Below, piece by piece: positions 49,378 to 60,048 of a DNA stretch of 64,000 bases. Source of the DNA: Streptomyces pyxinae (lineage in GTDB: Bacteria; Actinomycetota; Actinomycetes; Streptomycetales; Streptomycetaceae); NCBI RefSeq assembly GCF_024756275.1, contig NZ_JANUGQ010000019.1, positions 1-64,000 on the forward strand, given 5' to 3'. The notes beneath the pieces were generated by a model, which saw only the letters and a list, made by a program, of their open reading frames with translations, was not told the DNA's origin and searched no databases. Every line of letters starts with the position of its first letter. Position 1 is the stretch's first letter. The position numbers were made by a program, and so were the translations under genes.

Positions 49378-50493
49378 GTGAGGGACACACGAGAGAGCCG
49401 GTTGCTCCTGATCCTGCTGGTCGCCGTCGCGTTCGCCCTGATCACGGTGGACATCAGGGGCGGCCAGGAGTCACCCGTGGACGGCGCCCGGCGCGCCGCC
49501 GCCACCGTCTTCGGCCCCGTCGAGAACAGCGTCGCCTCCGTCGTCGATCCGGTCGGCAACGCCATCGCGGCCGTCCGGGACTCCGGCGAACGGCACGGCC
49601 GGATCGCGGAGCTGGAGCGGGAGAACGCGGCCCTCAAGGCGCGCCTCGGCAGCGACGACCGCAACCGCAGCCGGGTCCGGGAGCTGGACAACCTGCTGAA
49701 GCGGGCCGGCGCCGGGCAGTACGGCGTCAAGGCGGCCGAGGTCATCGCCATAGGAGCGGCCCAGGGCTTCTCCTGGACCGTCACCATCGACGTGGGCGCC
49801 GACGACGGCATCAAGCGCGACATGACCGTCATCAACGGCGACGGGCTGGTCGGCCGGGTCACCACCGTCGGCCCCGGCACCGCCACCGTGCTCCTCGCGA
49901 GCGACCCCAAGTTCACCGTCGGCACCCGGATGGAGAGGTCCGACGAACTCGGCTTCGCCACCGGCCAGGGCGACCGCCCGCTCTCGGTGCAGCTCCTCAA
50001 CGGCAAGGCCAAGGTCAAGCCCGGCGACCGGCTGGTCACCTTCGGCTCGCAGGCCGGCAAGCCGTTCGTGCCGGGTGTGCCGGTCGGCGAGGTGATCCGG
50101 GTCGACCCGGCGGCCGGCGGGCTCACCAAGAATCTGTACGTCCGCCCCTACGCGGGCTTCAGCCGGCTGGACATCGTCGGCGTCGTCGTCCAGGCGCCCC
50201 GCACCGACCCGCGCGATCTGGTGCTCCCGGCCCGCCCGCGCCCCGAGCCCACCGTCACGGTCACCGTCACCCCGTCGGCCCAGGCCGGGCTGGACCAGCA
50301 GGGCGGCGTCCAGCCGCAGGGGCAGGCCCAGCCCTCGCCGCGGCCCACCGGCAACGCCCCGGCCCAGCCCGACCCGGCGGCCGGGCGCGACCCCGGCGAC
50401 CCGGACGCCCAGGCCGATCCGGCGGCCGATCCGGCCGATCCGGCCGATCCGGCCGTCCAGAACAACGGCGACGCCGGCGACGATCAGGAGTAG
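49378..50493 (+). CDS. mreC: Cell-shape protein MreC
   Basis: A periplasmic-side scaffold that links MreB to wall synthases. The 371-residue protein has one N-terminal membrane helix (LLLILLVAVAFALITVDI), a coiled coil at about 75-110 (RIAELERENAALKARLGSDD) and the beta domain with GDGLVGRVTTVGPGTATVLL and GDRLVTFGS. It continues into a disordered acidic Pro/Asp/Gln tail of about 85 residues typical of actinobacterial MreC. GTG 49378 has GAGGAAGG 15 bases upstream, which is long. mreD starts ten bases after the stop. Confidence 0.95.
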   Translation: MRDTRESRLLLILLVAVAFALITVDIRGGQESPVDGARRAAATVFGPVENSVASVVDPVGNAIAAVRDSGERHGRIAELERENAALKARLGSDDRNRSRVRELDNLLKRAGAGQYGVKAAEVIAIGAAQGFSWTVTIDVGADDGIKRDMTVINGDGLVGRVTTVGPGTATVLLASDPKFTVGTRMERSDELGFATGQGDRPLSVQLLNGKAKVKPGDRLVTFGSQAGKPFVPGVPVGEVIRVDPAAGGLTKNLYVRPYAGFSRLDIVGVVVQAPRTDPRDLVLPARPRPEPTVTVTVTPSAQAGLDQQGGVQPQGQAQPSPRPTGNAPAQPDPAAGRDPGDPDAQADPAADPADPADPAVQNNGDAGDDQE

Positions 50494-50503
50494 AGGTAAG
50501 GCC

Positions 50504-51169
50504 ATGCGTTTCAACCGTGTGCTGCTCTCCGGCACCCTCCTCGTCGTCGCCCTGGTCCTCCAGGTCTCGGTGCTCGCCCGGCTCCAGCTGCCCGGCGCCG
50601 TCCCGGACCTGATGCTCCTGGTGGTCCTCGGCCTCGCCTTCGTCTACGGCCATGTCGCCGGGGCCCTGATCGGCTTCGCCGCCGGGCTGCTCGCGGACTT
50701 CGCCCCGCCCGCCGACCACGCCGCCGGGCGGTACGCCCTGGTGCTCTGCGTCATCGGCTATCTGGCCGGGCTCGCCAAGCCCGAGAAGGGCCGGCTGAAG
50801 TCCGCCACCGGGCCGATGGCCATGGTGGTGGTCGCCGCCGTGCTCTCCACCCTGCTGTACGCGGGGGTCGGCGCCCTGGTCGGTGACACCGCCGCCCGGC
50901 ACGTCGGCCTGATCCCGCTGCTGGCCACCGCCGTCCTGTACGACCTGCTGCTGGCGCCCTTCACGGTCCCCGGCATCATGTGGCTGGCCCGGCGCGCCGA
51001 GAACGACCCGCTCGCGGACGACCCCGGCACCGGCACCGACGTGGCCTCCGGCTGGCTCGCCTCCGGCACCGGCCTGCGGATCGGTGAACAGCGCAGCGGA
51101 CTGCGGCTGAAGGCGGCCCGCAACCGGGCGGCCCGGGCCGGCCGCATCAAGGGTGTGAAGCGGCTGTGA
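50504..51169 (+). CDS. mreD: Cell-shape membrane protein MreD
   Basis: A 221-residue inner-membrane protein with five to six hydrophobic helices, beginning RFNRVLLSGTLLVVALVLQVSVLARL. It joins MreC, PBP2 and RodA in the elongation complex. The C-terminal 50 residues are basic and cytoplasmic and longer than in E. coli MreD. AGGTAAGG precedes ATG 50504. Part of the mreC-mreD-pbp2-rodA run, with 106 bp before pbp2. Confidence 0.95.
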   Translation: MRFNRVLLSGTLLVVALVLQVSVLARLQLPGAVPDLMLLVVLGLAFVYGHVAGALIGFAAGLLADFAPPADHAAGRYALVLCVIGYLAGLAKPEKGRLKSATGPMAMVVVAAVLSTLLYAGVGALVGDTAARHVGLIPLLATAVLYDLLLAPFTVPGIMWLARRAENDPLADDPGTGTDVASGWLASGTGLRIGEQRSGLRLKAARNRAARAGRIKGVKRL

Positions 51170-51275
51170 GGACCGCCGGTGTGAGCACCACCAGGCGCGG
51201 GACCGGGCCCAGGACCGGGCCGCGCGGGACGACCCGGGAACGGGGGACGGCTGTGAACGAGGGGGCGACCGCGCC

Positions 51276-53462
51276 ATGAGCAATATCCCGGAGACCGGCC
51301 GGACGCCCAGGGTCCAGATCCGGCTGATCGTCATCCAGGTCCTGGTCTTCTCCCTGCTGCTCACCCTCGGCGGCCGGCTCTGGTACCTCCAGATCCGGCA
51401 GGGCAAGGAGTACACCGACGAGGCCCGCAGCAACCACGTCCAGCAGGTCGTCCAGCCCGCCGTCCGGGGCTCCATCCTCGACGCCCGGGGCGTACCGCTG
51501 GCCGACAACGAGACCCGGCTGGTGGTCTCCGCCTCCCGCACCGAGCTGCTGAAGATGAAGGACGACGGCAAGGCCGTCCTCACCCGGCTCGCCGGCGTCC
51601 TCGGGATGAAGCCCAAGGAGGTGCGCGACAAGGTCCGGCTCTGCGACGCCAAGACCCCCCAGCCCTGCTGGAACGGCTCGCCCTTCCAGCCGATCCCGGT
51701 CACCAACAAGGCCACCACCCAGCAGGCGCTGACCATCCGGGAGCGCGCCGAGGACTTCCCCGGCATCACCGCCGAGCCCGCCGCCGTCCGCCGCTACGCC
51801 GCCCCCGGGAAGTCCCGTACCGCCCAGGTGCTCGGCTATCTCTCGCCCGTCACCGACCAGGAGATCCAGGAGGCGAAGAACACCGACTCGCCGTTCCTCC
51901 GCTCCGACCAGGTCGGCCGCTCCGGTCTGGAGCGCACCTACGACAAGGCGCTGCGCGGCAAGGCCGGGGTCACCCGCTACGAGGTGGACAACCTCGGCCG
52001 GGTCCTCGGCGAGGCGGAGAGCGACCCGGGCCGCCCCGGCTCCAACGTGGTCACCTCCATCGACGCCCGGGTGCAGGCGGTCGCGGAGTACGAGCTGGAC
52101 GCGGCGATGAAGGCGGCCCGCAAGGAGCCCGACCGCAACACCGGCACCAACTACAAGGCCGACTCCGGCGCCGTCGTCGTCATGGAGAGCAAGACCGGCC
52201 GGATCGTCGCCATGGCCTCCATGCCGGACTACGACCCCAACGCCTGGGTCGGCGGCATCTCCGCCAAGGACTACGCCCGGATGACCGGCAAGGAGTCCAA
52301 CCTGCCGCTGCTCAACCGGGCCATCCAGGGCCAGGCGGCGCCCGGCTCGATCTTCAAGGTCGTCCCGACCACCGCCGCCGTCAACGCCGGCTATCCGTTC
52401 AACGGCACCTACCCCTGCCCCAGCTCGTACTCCATCGGCAGCCAGGTCTTCAAGAACTTCGAGTCCCAGGGCCACGGCTCCATCACCCTCGGCCGCGCCC
52501 TCGAGGTCTCCTGCGACACCGTCTACTACGGCCTCTCCCACAAGGAGTGGCAGAAGGACGGCGGGATGAAGCCCAAGAAGGACGCCAAGGACTGGTTCTA
52601 CAAGACCGCCCACCAGTTCGGCCTCGGCGCCGAGACCGGCATCGACCTCCCCAACGAGGTCAAGGGCCGGGTCCCGGACCGCCGGTGGAAGCAGTCCTTC
52701 TGGGAGACCAACAAGGCCTGGTGGTGCAAGAACGGCAAGAAGGGCGGCGACTACGTCCAGCAGCTGAGCTACGAGAACTGCCTCGAAGGCAATCTCATGC
52801 GCGCCGGTGACTCGGTGAACTACTCGATCGGACAGGGCGACACCCTGGTCACCCCGATCCAGATGGCCGTCATCTACGGGGCCATCTCCAACGGCGGCAC
52901 CCTGTGGAACCCCACCGTGGGCAAGGCGATCGTCAGCCCGGACGGCAAGCAGGTCGAGGAGATCAAGCCCACCGCGCACGGCCGGCTCCCGATGGACGCC
53001 AAGACCCGCGACCTGATGGACGGGGCGCTGGCCGGCGTCGCCGAGCGCGGCACCGCCGCCTGGCGGTTCGGCCAGGTCGGCTGGCCGCAGAAGAAGATCC
53101 CGATGCACGCCAAGACCGGTACCGCCGAGGTCTACGGCAAGCAGACCACCTCGTGGTTCGCCACCTACACCAAGGACTACACGGTCGTCATGACCATCGC
53201 CCAGGGCGGCACCGGCTCCGGCGCCTCCGGGCCCGCCGTGCGCAACATCTACGACGCCCTCTACGGTCTGGACGACGCCGGCAACCAGGACCTCAGGCGC
53301 GCCCTGCTGCCCACCCCGCAGCGGACCCTGCCGAAGATCCTGGCGGACGGCACCATCGAGGCGCCCGAGATCAAGCCGTACGACCCCGATTCCCAGAAGG
53401 TCCCGGACGGCACCTCGCCGCCGGCGCTCGCGGGGCCGCCGGCCACCGGACGGAGGGACTGA
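51276..53462 (+). CDS. pbp2: Penicillin-binding protein 2 (class B transpeptidase)
   Basis: A peptidoglycan cross-linking transpeptidase that works with RodA. The 728-residue protein has an N-terminal anchor helix (LIVIQVLVFSLLLTLGGRLW), the pedestal domain (RGSILDARGVPLADN) and the transpeptidase domain with Ser358 in APGSIFK, SVN (513-515) and KTG (613-615). An unusual insertion at about 415-500 is Lys/Trp/Cys-rich (KDAKDWFYKTAHQFG, KAWWCKNGKKGGDY). ATG 51276 has GAGGGGG upstream. The TGA is seven bases from rodA, so they are co-translated. Confidence 0.96.
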   Translation: MSNIPETGRTPRVQIRLIVIQVLVFSLLLTLGGRLWYLQIRQGKEYTDEARSNHVQQVVQPAVRGSILDARGVPLADNETRLVVSASRTELLKMKDDGKAVLTRLAGVLGMKPKEVRDKVRLCDAKTPQPCWNGSPFQPIPVTNKATTQQALTIRERAEDFPGITAEPAAVRRYAAPGKSRTAQVLGYLSPVTDQEIQEAKNTDSPFLRSDQVGRSGLERTYDKALRGKAGVTRYEVDNLGRVLGEAESDPGRPGSNVVTSIDARVQAVAEYELDAAMKAARKEPDRNTGTNYKADSGAVVVMESKTGRIVAMASMPDYDPNAWVGGISAKDYARMTGKESNLPLLNRAIQGQAAPGSIFKVVPTTAAVNAGYPFNGTYPCPSSYSIGSQVFKNFESQGHGSITLGRALEVSCDTVYYGLSHKEWQKDGGMKPKKDAKDWFYKTAHQFGLGAETGIDLPNEVKGRVPDRRWKQSFWETNKAWWCKNGKKGGDYVQQLSYENCLEGNLMRAGDSVNYSIGQGDTLVTPIQMAVIYGAISNGGTLWNPTVGKAIVSPDGKQVEEIKPTAHGRLPMDAKTRDLMDGALAGVAERGTAAWRFGQVGWPQKKIPMHAKTGTAEVYGKQTTSWFATYTKDYTVVMTIAQGGTGSGASGPAVRNIYDALYGLDDAGNQDLRRALLPTPQRTLPKILADGTIEAPEIKPYDPDSQKVPDGTSPPALAGPPATGRRD

Positions 53463-53468
53463 CCGACC

Positions 53469-54665
53469 ATGGCCGGAGCCAACAGCTTCTCCGTCCCCCG
53501 CTACACGCCCGAGAAGGGCGCCTGGTCCCGGCTGACCGCCCGCGACTCGATGGTGCGCCGGCTCGACTGGCCGCTGCTCTTCTCCGCGCTCGCCCTCTCG
53601 CTGCTCGGCTGTCTGCTGGTCTGGTCCGCCACCCGCAACCGCACCGAGCTCAACCAGGGCGACCCGTACTCCTTCCTCTTCCGGCACGCCCTCAACACCG
53701 GCATCGGCCTCGTCCTGATGACCGGCACCGTCTGGCTCGGCCACCGCACCCTGCGCGGCGCGGTGCCGGTGCTCTACGGCCTGTCGGTGGTGCTGGTCCT
53801 GCTGGTCCTCACCCCGCTCGGTGCCACCATCAACGGCGCCCACGCCTGGATCAAGCTCGGCGGACTCTCTCTCCAGCCCTCGGAGTTCGTGAAGGTCACG
53901 ATCATCCTGGGGATGGCGATGCTGCTCGCCGCCAAGGTGGACGCGGGCGACCAGCTCCACCCCGACCACCGGACGGTCGCCAAGTCGCTCGGCATCGCCG
54001 TGCTGCCGATGGCCATCGTCATGCTCATGCCCGACCTGGGCTCGGTGATGGTCATGGTGGTCATCGTGCTCGGGGTGCTGCTCGCCTCCGGCGCCTCCAA
54101 CCGCTGGATCTTCGGGCTGCTCGGCGCCGGGGTGGCGGGCGCCGTCGCGGTCGCCGCGCTGGGGGTGCTGGACGAGTACCAGATCAACCGGTTCGCCGCC
54201 TTCGCCAACCCGGACCTCGACCCGGCCGGCGTCGGCTACAACACCAACCAGGCCCGGATCGCCATCGGTTCCGGCGGCCTCTACGGCGAGGGGCTCTTCA
54301 ACGGCCACCAGACCACCGGCCAGTTCGTCCCGGAGCAGCAGACCGACTTCATCTTCACCGTCGCGGGGGAGGAGCTGGGCTTCATCGGCGCCGGCGCCAT
54401 TCTCGCGCTGCTCGGGGTGATCCTCTGGCGCGCCTGCCGGATCGCCCGGGAGACCACCGAGCTGTACGGCACGGTCGTGGCCGCCGGGATCATCGCCTGG
54501 TTCGCCTTCCAGGCGTTCGAGAACGTCGGCATGACCCTCGGCATCATGCCGGTGGCCGGCCTCCCGCTGCCCTTCGTCTCGTACGGCGGCTCCTCGATGT
54601 TCGCCGTCTGGGTGGCCGTCGGGCTGCTCCAGTCGATCCGGGTGCAGCGGCCCCTGTCGGCCTGA
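53469..54665 (+). CDS. rodA: SEDS-family peptidoglycan polymerase RodA
   Basis: Polymerises lipid II during elongation; the Streptomyces copy is called sfr. The 398-residue protein has about ten transmembrane helices and the SEDS signature AWIKLGGLSLQPSEFVK, FVPEQQTDFIFTVAGEELGF and the last loop PVAGLPLPFVSYGGSSMF. A 30-residue cytoplasmic N-tail is present. GGAGGG lies at the end of pbp2, and ATG 53469 follows at spacing of about ten. Last gene of the wall operon; about 100 bp separates it from the CYTH/CHAD gene. Confidence 0.96.
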   Translation: MAGANSFSVPRYTPEKGAWSRLTARDSMVRRLDWPLLFSALALSLLGCLLVWSATRNRTELNQGDPYSFLFRHALNTGIGLVLMTGTVWLGHRTLRGAVPVLYGLSVVLVLLVLTPLGATINGAHAWIKLGGLSLQPSEFVKVTIILGMAMLLAAKVDAGDQLHPDHRTVAKSLGIAVLPMAIVMLMPDLGSVMVMVVIVLGVLLASGASNRWIFGLLGAGVAGAVAVAALGVLDEYQINRFAAFANPDLDPAGVGYNTNQARIAIGSGGLYGEGLFNGHQTTGQFVPEQQTDFIFTVAGEELGFIGAGAILALLGVILWRACRIARETTELYGTVVAAGIIAWFAFQAFENVGMTLGIMPVAGLPLPFVSYGGSSMFAVWVAVGLLQSIRVQRPLSA

Positions 54666-54748
54666 GCCGGCCCTGTCCGCCGGAGGCCCCGGCCCCCGGG
54701 CTCCCGTGATCGGTGGGGGCCCGGCGCCGCATGGGGGCGGGCGGGACG

Positions 54749-54764
54749 GGGAACCCGTGTTCCC
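54749..54764 (+). promoter_or_regulatory. Hairpin abutting the CYTH/CHAD start codon
   Basis: GGGAAC (54749-54754), CCGT, GTTCCC (54759-54764) pair perfectly and the ATG follows directly. The G-rich arm is the only ribosome-binding candidate, so translation may be limited by this stem. Confidence 0.5.
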
Positions 54765-56459
54765 ATGACGGCGGACACCAGGAACGGACAGCGCCCGGCG
54801 AAGAGTACGCACGGCTCCGGGGACTCCGGCGACAGGCGGGCCCCGGCCGCCGGGCACGAGGTCGAGCGGAAGTACGCGGCCGGTCCCGGCACTCGGCTCC
54901 CCGACCTCACGGAGGTGAAGGGCGTCGCCCGGTCGGAGAGCCGGGGCGTCACCGAGCTGGACGCCGTCTACTACGACACCGCCGATCTGCGCCTGGCCGC
55001 CGCCGGGATCACCCTGCGCCGCCGCACCGGGGGCGCGGACGCCGGCTGGCACCTCAAACTGCCGGTCGCCCCGGACACCCGTGAGGAGCTGACCGTCCCG
55101 CTGGACGCGGCCCCCGGACCTGCGGAGGCGCCCGGGGCCGCCGGGGCCACGGGGCCGGCCGGGTCGCCGGAGGCCTCCGGTGCCGCCGGGCCCCCGGAGC
55201 TCTCCGCCGAGGTCCCCGGCGCGCTCGCCGCCCTGGTCCGGGCCCGCACCAGGGGCGCCCCGCTCGTCCCCGTCGTACGGCTCCTCTCCTCCCGCGACCT
55301 CCGGCGGCTGTCCGGCCGGAAGGGCGGGCCGCGCGCCGAGCTGAGCACCGACACCGTGGTCGCGGAACGGCTGACGGGCGGGCGGCGGACGGGGAAGGGC
55401 CGTCCCACCGCCGAGTGGACCGAGATCGAGGTCGAGCTGGCCCGGGACGCCGACCCGGCGCTTCTCGGCGCCCTGGACAAGCGGCTCCGCGAGGCCGGGC
55501 TCCGCCCCGCCGCCGCCCCCTCCAAGCTGGCCCGGGCCCTCACCGAGACCGGCGGCGGACCCGCCGCCCGGCCGGAACCCGCCGACCCGGACACCGCCGG
55601 CGAAGAGTTGCTCCGCTATCTCCGCGCCCAGGCCGACGCCCTGCTGGCGCTGGACGTCGCCGTCCGCCGCGAGCTGCCCGACGCCGTGCACAAGATGCGC
55701 GTCGCCACCCGGCGGCTCCGCAGCGCCCTGCGCTCGTACCGGAAACTGATCGGCGGGGGCGACCGGGACGCCGTCGTCCGGCTGCGCGGGGAGCTCAAGT
55801 GGCTCGCCGGGGAGCTGGGCGTCGACCGGGACCAGGAGGTGCTGGCGGAACGGCTGACCGCCGGGCTCGACGCGGTCCCGGTGGAGCTGCTGCTCGGCCC
55901 GGTCCGCGCCCGGCTGCGGATCTGGGACTCCGGCCACCGCGCCGAGGCCCGGGCGCGTACCGAGGCCGCGCTGGACAGCGACCGCTATCTCGCCCTGCTG
56001 GACGCCGTCGAGGCGCTGCTCGCCCGGCCGCCGCTCCGGCCGGCCGCCGCCCGCGCCCCCGGGGACGTACTGCCCCGGGTGCTGCGCAAGGAGCACGCCC
56101 GGCTGACCGCCCGGGTGGAGCGGGCCCTCGCCCTGGCGCCGGGCCCCGACCGGGACGTCGCCATGCACGAGGCCCGCAAGGCCGCCAAGCGCGCCCGGTA
56201 CACCGCCGAGGCCGCCCGCCCGGCGCTGGGCAAGCCCGCCAAGAAGTACGCGAAACGAGTGAAGCTGCTCCAGCGCGAGCTGGGCGACCACCAGGACAGC
56301 GTGGTGGCCCGGGAGACCCTCCGCGAGCTGGCCGTCCGGGCCCACGCGGCCGGTGAGACCGCGTTCGTCTGGGGACTGCTGTACGGCCACGAGGAGGCGG
56401 CCGCCGCCGAGCGCGAGCACCGGCTGCCCGAGGTCTGGGCCGCCACCGGGGCGCCCTGA
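54765..56459 (+). CDS. CYTH-CHAD domain protein
   Basis: A 564-residue cytosolic protein with an N-terminal CYTH (triphosphate tunnel) domain, about residues 30-260, containing the signature HEVERKYA (Glu32, Glu34, Lys36). A C-terminal CHAD domain (about 275-555) has conserved histidines in AVHKMRVATRRLRSALRSY and MHEARKAAKRARYTAEA. CYTH enzymes hydrolyse inorganic triphosphate or related compounds and CHAD binds polyphosphate, so the fusion probably handles polyphosphate. The PAEAPGAAGATGPAGSPEASG stretch near 120-145 is a low-complexity insert. It follows the mre operon by 99 bp, with a start-codon hairpin. Confidence 0.9.
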   Translation: MTADTRNGQRPAKSTHGSGDSGDRRAPAAGHEVERKYAAGPGTRLPDLTEVKGVARSESRGVTELDAVYYDTADLRLAAAGITLRRRTGGADAGWHLKLPVAPDTREELTVPLDAAPGPAEAPGAAGATGPAGSPEASGAAGPPELSAEVPGALAALVRARTRGAPLVPVVRLLSSRDLRRLSGRKGGPRAELSTDTVVAERLTGGRRTGKGRPTAEWTEIEVELARDADPALLGALDKRLREAGLRPAAAPSKLARALTETGGGPAARPEPADPDTAGEELLRYLRAQADALLALDVAVRRELPDAVHKMRVATRRLRSALRSYRKLIGGGDRDAVVRLRGELKWLAGELGVDRDQEVLAERLTAGLDAVPVELLLGPVRARLRIWDSGHRAEARARTEAALDSDRYLALLDAVEALLARPPLRPAAARAPGDVLPRVLRKEHARLTARVERALALAPGPDRDVAMHEARKAAKRARYTAEAARPALGKPAKKYAKRVKLLQRELGDHQDSVVARETLRELAVRAHAAGETAFVWGLLYGHEEAAAAEREHRLPEVWAATGAP

Positions 56460-56466
56460 GCCCGGG

Positions 56467-56566
56467 GCGGGAGCGCGTACCGGGCACCTCCGGCGAACGC
56501 GTACCGAGGCTCTCCGGCGGGAGCGCGTACCGCGTACCGAGTTGCCCCGGGCGGGAGCGCGTACCG
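56467..56566. repeat. 17-bp repeats (GGCGGGAGCGCGTACCG) before radical SAM gene
   Basis: Three copies at 56467-56483, 56516-56532 and 56550-56566, plus a degenerate one at 56493-56506, with a TACGCT -10-like element at 56611-56616 just before the radical SAM gene. Confidence 0.85.
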
Positions 56567-56651
56567 CCCGCCGGGCACCAACGGCGGGCGGGCGCAAGGG
56601 CCGACCGGGGTACGCTGGTAAGTCGCCCCTGCCAGTCCACGAAGGTTCCAG

Positions 56652-58577
<1,926 letters not shown>

Positions 58578-59028
58578 CCGCGCTCCCGGCCCGCCGGGCG
58601 GTGGCGGGCCCGCGCCGCCCGGCGCCGGGGCCCGCCCCCCGCCGGCCGGACCCGCCCGCACCGCCGGTGACCGGCGAGCCGTGCGGAGGCCGTGCGGAGG
58701 CCGTACCGGGCTGGGCGGAAGCCGTACGGCGCCGGGTGGAAGGCCGCGCGGGGGCGGTGCGCCGGTCGTGCGGGGCGGTGAGGGGAGAGGTGCCCGGGGG
58801 CAGGCAGGGGGCACGGGCCCGGAGTGCGGGGGAGCGGGCCGCGGAGCCGCCCGGAGCACCGGCGCGTAATCTGGGTAGAAGGCAGAACGACCTGATCGCC
58901 TCCGGCGCGGCGCCCGCACCCGAGATCTCCCCGTACGCACGGGGGTGAGCCGGGCGGGACCCCCGGGGCCACCGCACTTCGTGGGCGGCGCGCCACCCGC
59001 GCCCGCCCCGCACCGAGGAGAAGAACCA
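58578..59028 (+). promoter_or_regulatory. Spacer with promoter-like element and repeats
   Basis: A 451-bp gap between two genes that are usually adjacent. It holds CGTGCGGAGGC/CCGTACGGCG-type reiterations around 58680-58760 and a TAATCT -10-like element at 58867-58872 about 160 bp before the DUF2344 start. No gene is seen. Confidence 0.45.
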
Positions 59029-59838
59029 CTGGGCAAGCGACAGCCCGAAGGCCCGCCGCCCGCACCGGCGGTGCAGCGCATCCGACTGCGCTACACCAAG
59101 CGCGGCCGCCTCCGGTTCACCAGCCACCGCGACTTCCAGCGGGCCTTCGAGCGCGCCCTGCGGCGCGCCGAGGTCCCCATGGCGTACTCGGCGGGCTTCA
59201 CCCCGCACCCCAAGGTCTCGTACGCCAACGCCGCCCCGACCGGGACGGCATCCGAGGCCGAGTACCTGGAGATCGCGCTCACCGACCACCGCGACCCCGA
59301 GCGGCTGCGACTGCTGCTCGACGAGTCGATGCCGGCCGGTCTCGACATCACCGACGCCGTGGAGGCCCGGACCTCCGGTCTCGCCGACCGGCTGACCGCC
59401 TCCGTCTGGGAGCTGCGGCTCCAGGGCGTGCACCCGGTGGACGCCGGGCGCGCTGCGGCCGCCTTCCTGGCCGCCGGGGCGGTCGAGGTCAGCCGGAAGA
59501 CCAAGAACGGCATCCGCAGCTTCGACGCCCGGGGAGCCGTGGCCGGCCTCGAAGCCCGGCCCGCGCCGGCTGATGGGCCCGGCCAGGAGCCCTGTGCGAT
59601 ACTGCGGCTGGTTGTTCGGCACGTGACACCTGCCGTGCGACCCGACGACGTCCTGTCCGGCCTCCACGCCGTGGCCGACCTGGCGCCGCCGGTCCCCGCT
59701 GCGGTGACCAGGCTGGCGCAGGGGCTCTTCGACGAGGAGACCGGCACGGTGACCGACCCGCTCGCGCCCGACCGCGAGGCAGTCCTGGCCGCCCCACCCA
59801 TGGCCGCCGGATCCGCCGCCGCGACGGCTGCTCCCTGA
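59029..59838 (+). CDS. TIGR03936/DUF2344 protein, radical SAM partner, CTG start
   Basis: A 269-residue protein beginning GKRQPEGPPPAPAVQRIRLRYTKRG and carrying the DUF2344 core RFTSHRDFQRAFERALRRA, FTPHPKVSYANAAP and LLDESMPAGLDI, with KTKNGIRSFDARG. It accompanies the upstream radical SAM protein and is thought to help it or bind its RNA target; not proven. The codon at 59029 is CTG, with GAGGAG eight bases upstream. GTG 58981 lies in frame but has no ribosome site. An in-frame ATG appears only deep inside the core (residue 52), so CTG is the best start. Confidence 0.82.
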   Translation: MGKRQPEGPPPAPAVQRIRLRYTKRGRLRFTSHRDFQRAFERALRRAEVPMAYSAGFTPHPKVSYANAAPTGTASEAEYLEIALTDHRDPERLRLLLDESMPAGLDITDAVEARTSGLADRLTASVWELRLQGVHPVDAGRAAAAFLAAGAVEVSRKTKNGIRSFDARGAVAGLEARPAPADGPGQEPCAILRLVVRHVTPAVRPDDVLSGLHAVADLAPPVPAAVTRLAQGLFDEETGTVTDPLAPDREAVLAAPPMAAGSAAATAAP

Positions 59839-60048
59839 CCGGAGGCGGAACGGTCCCCGCGACCGGGACCGGTCGTCGCCACGCGGCCCTCGCAGCGGAC
59901 AAGCCAGCCCGCCGGGTCGCGTACCCACACAGAAGACTTTCGCCAGGCCGTCCGCAGAAGGCGTACGGAACCGGCGAGCCAGACATCAGCTCCTGTGCGG
60001 CGCCGCGCCAGACGCGGCGCCCGGGAGCGTGACGGGAGAACCGCCCGC

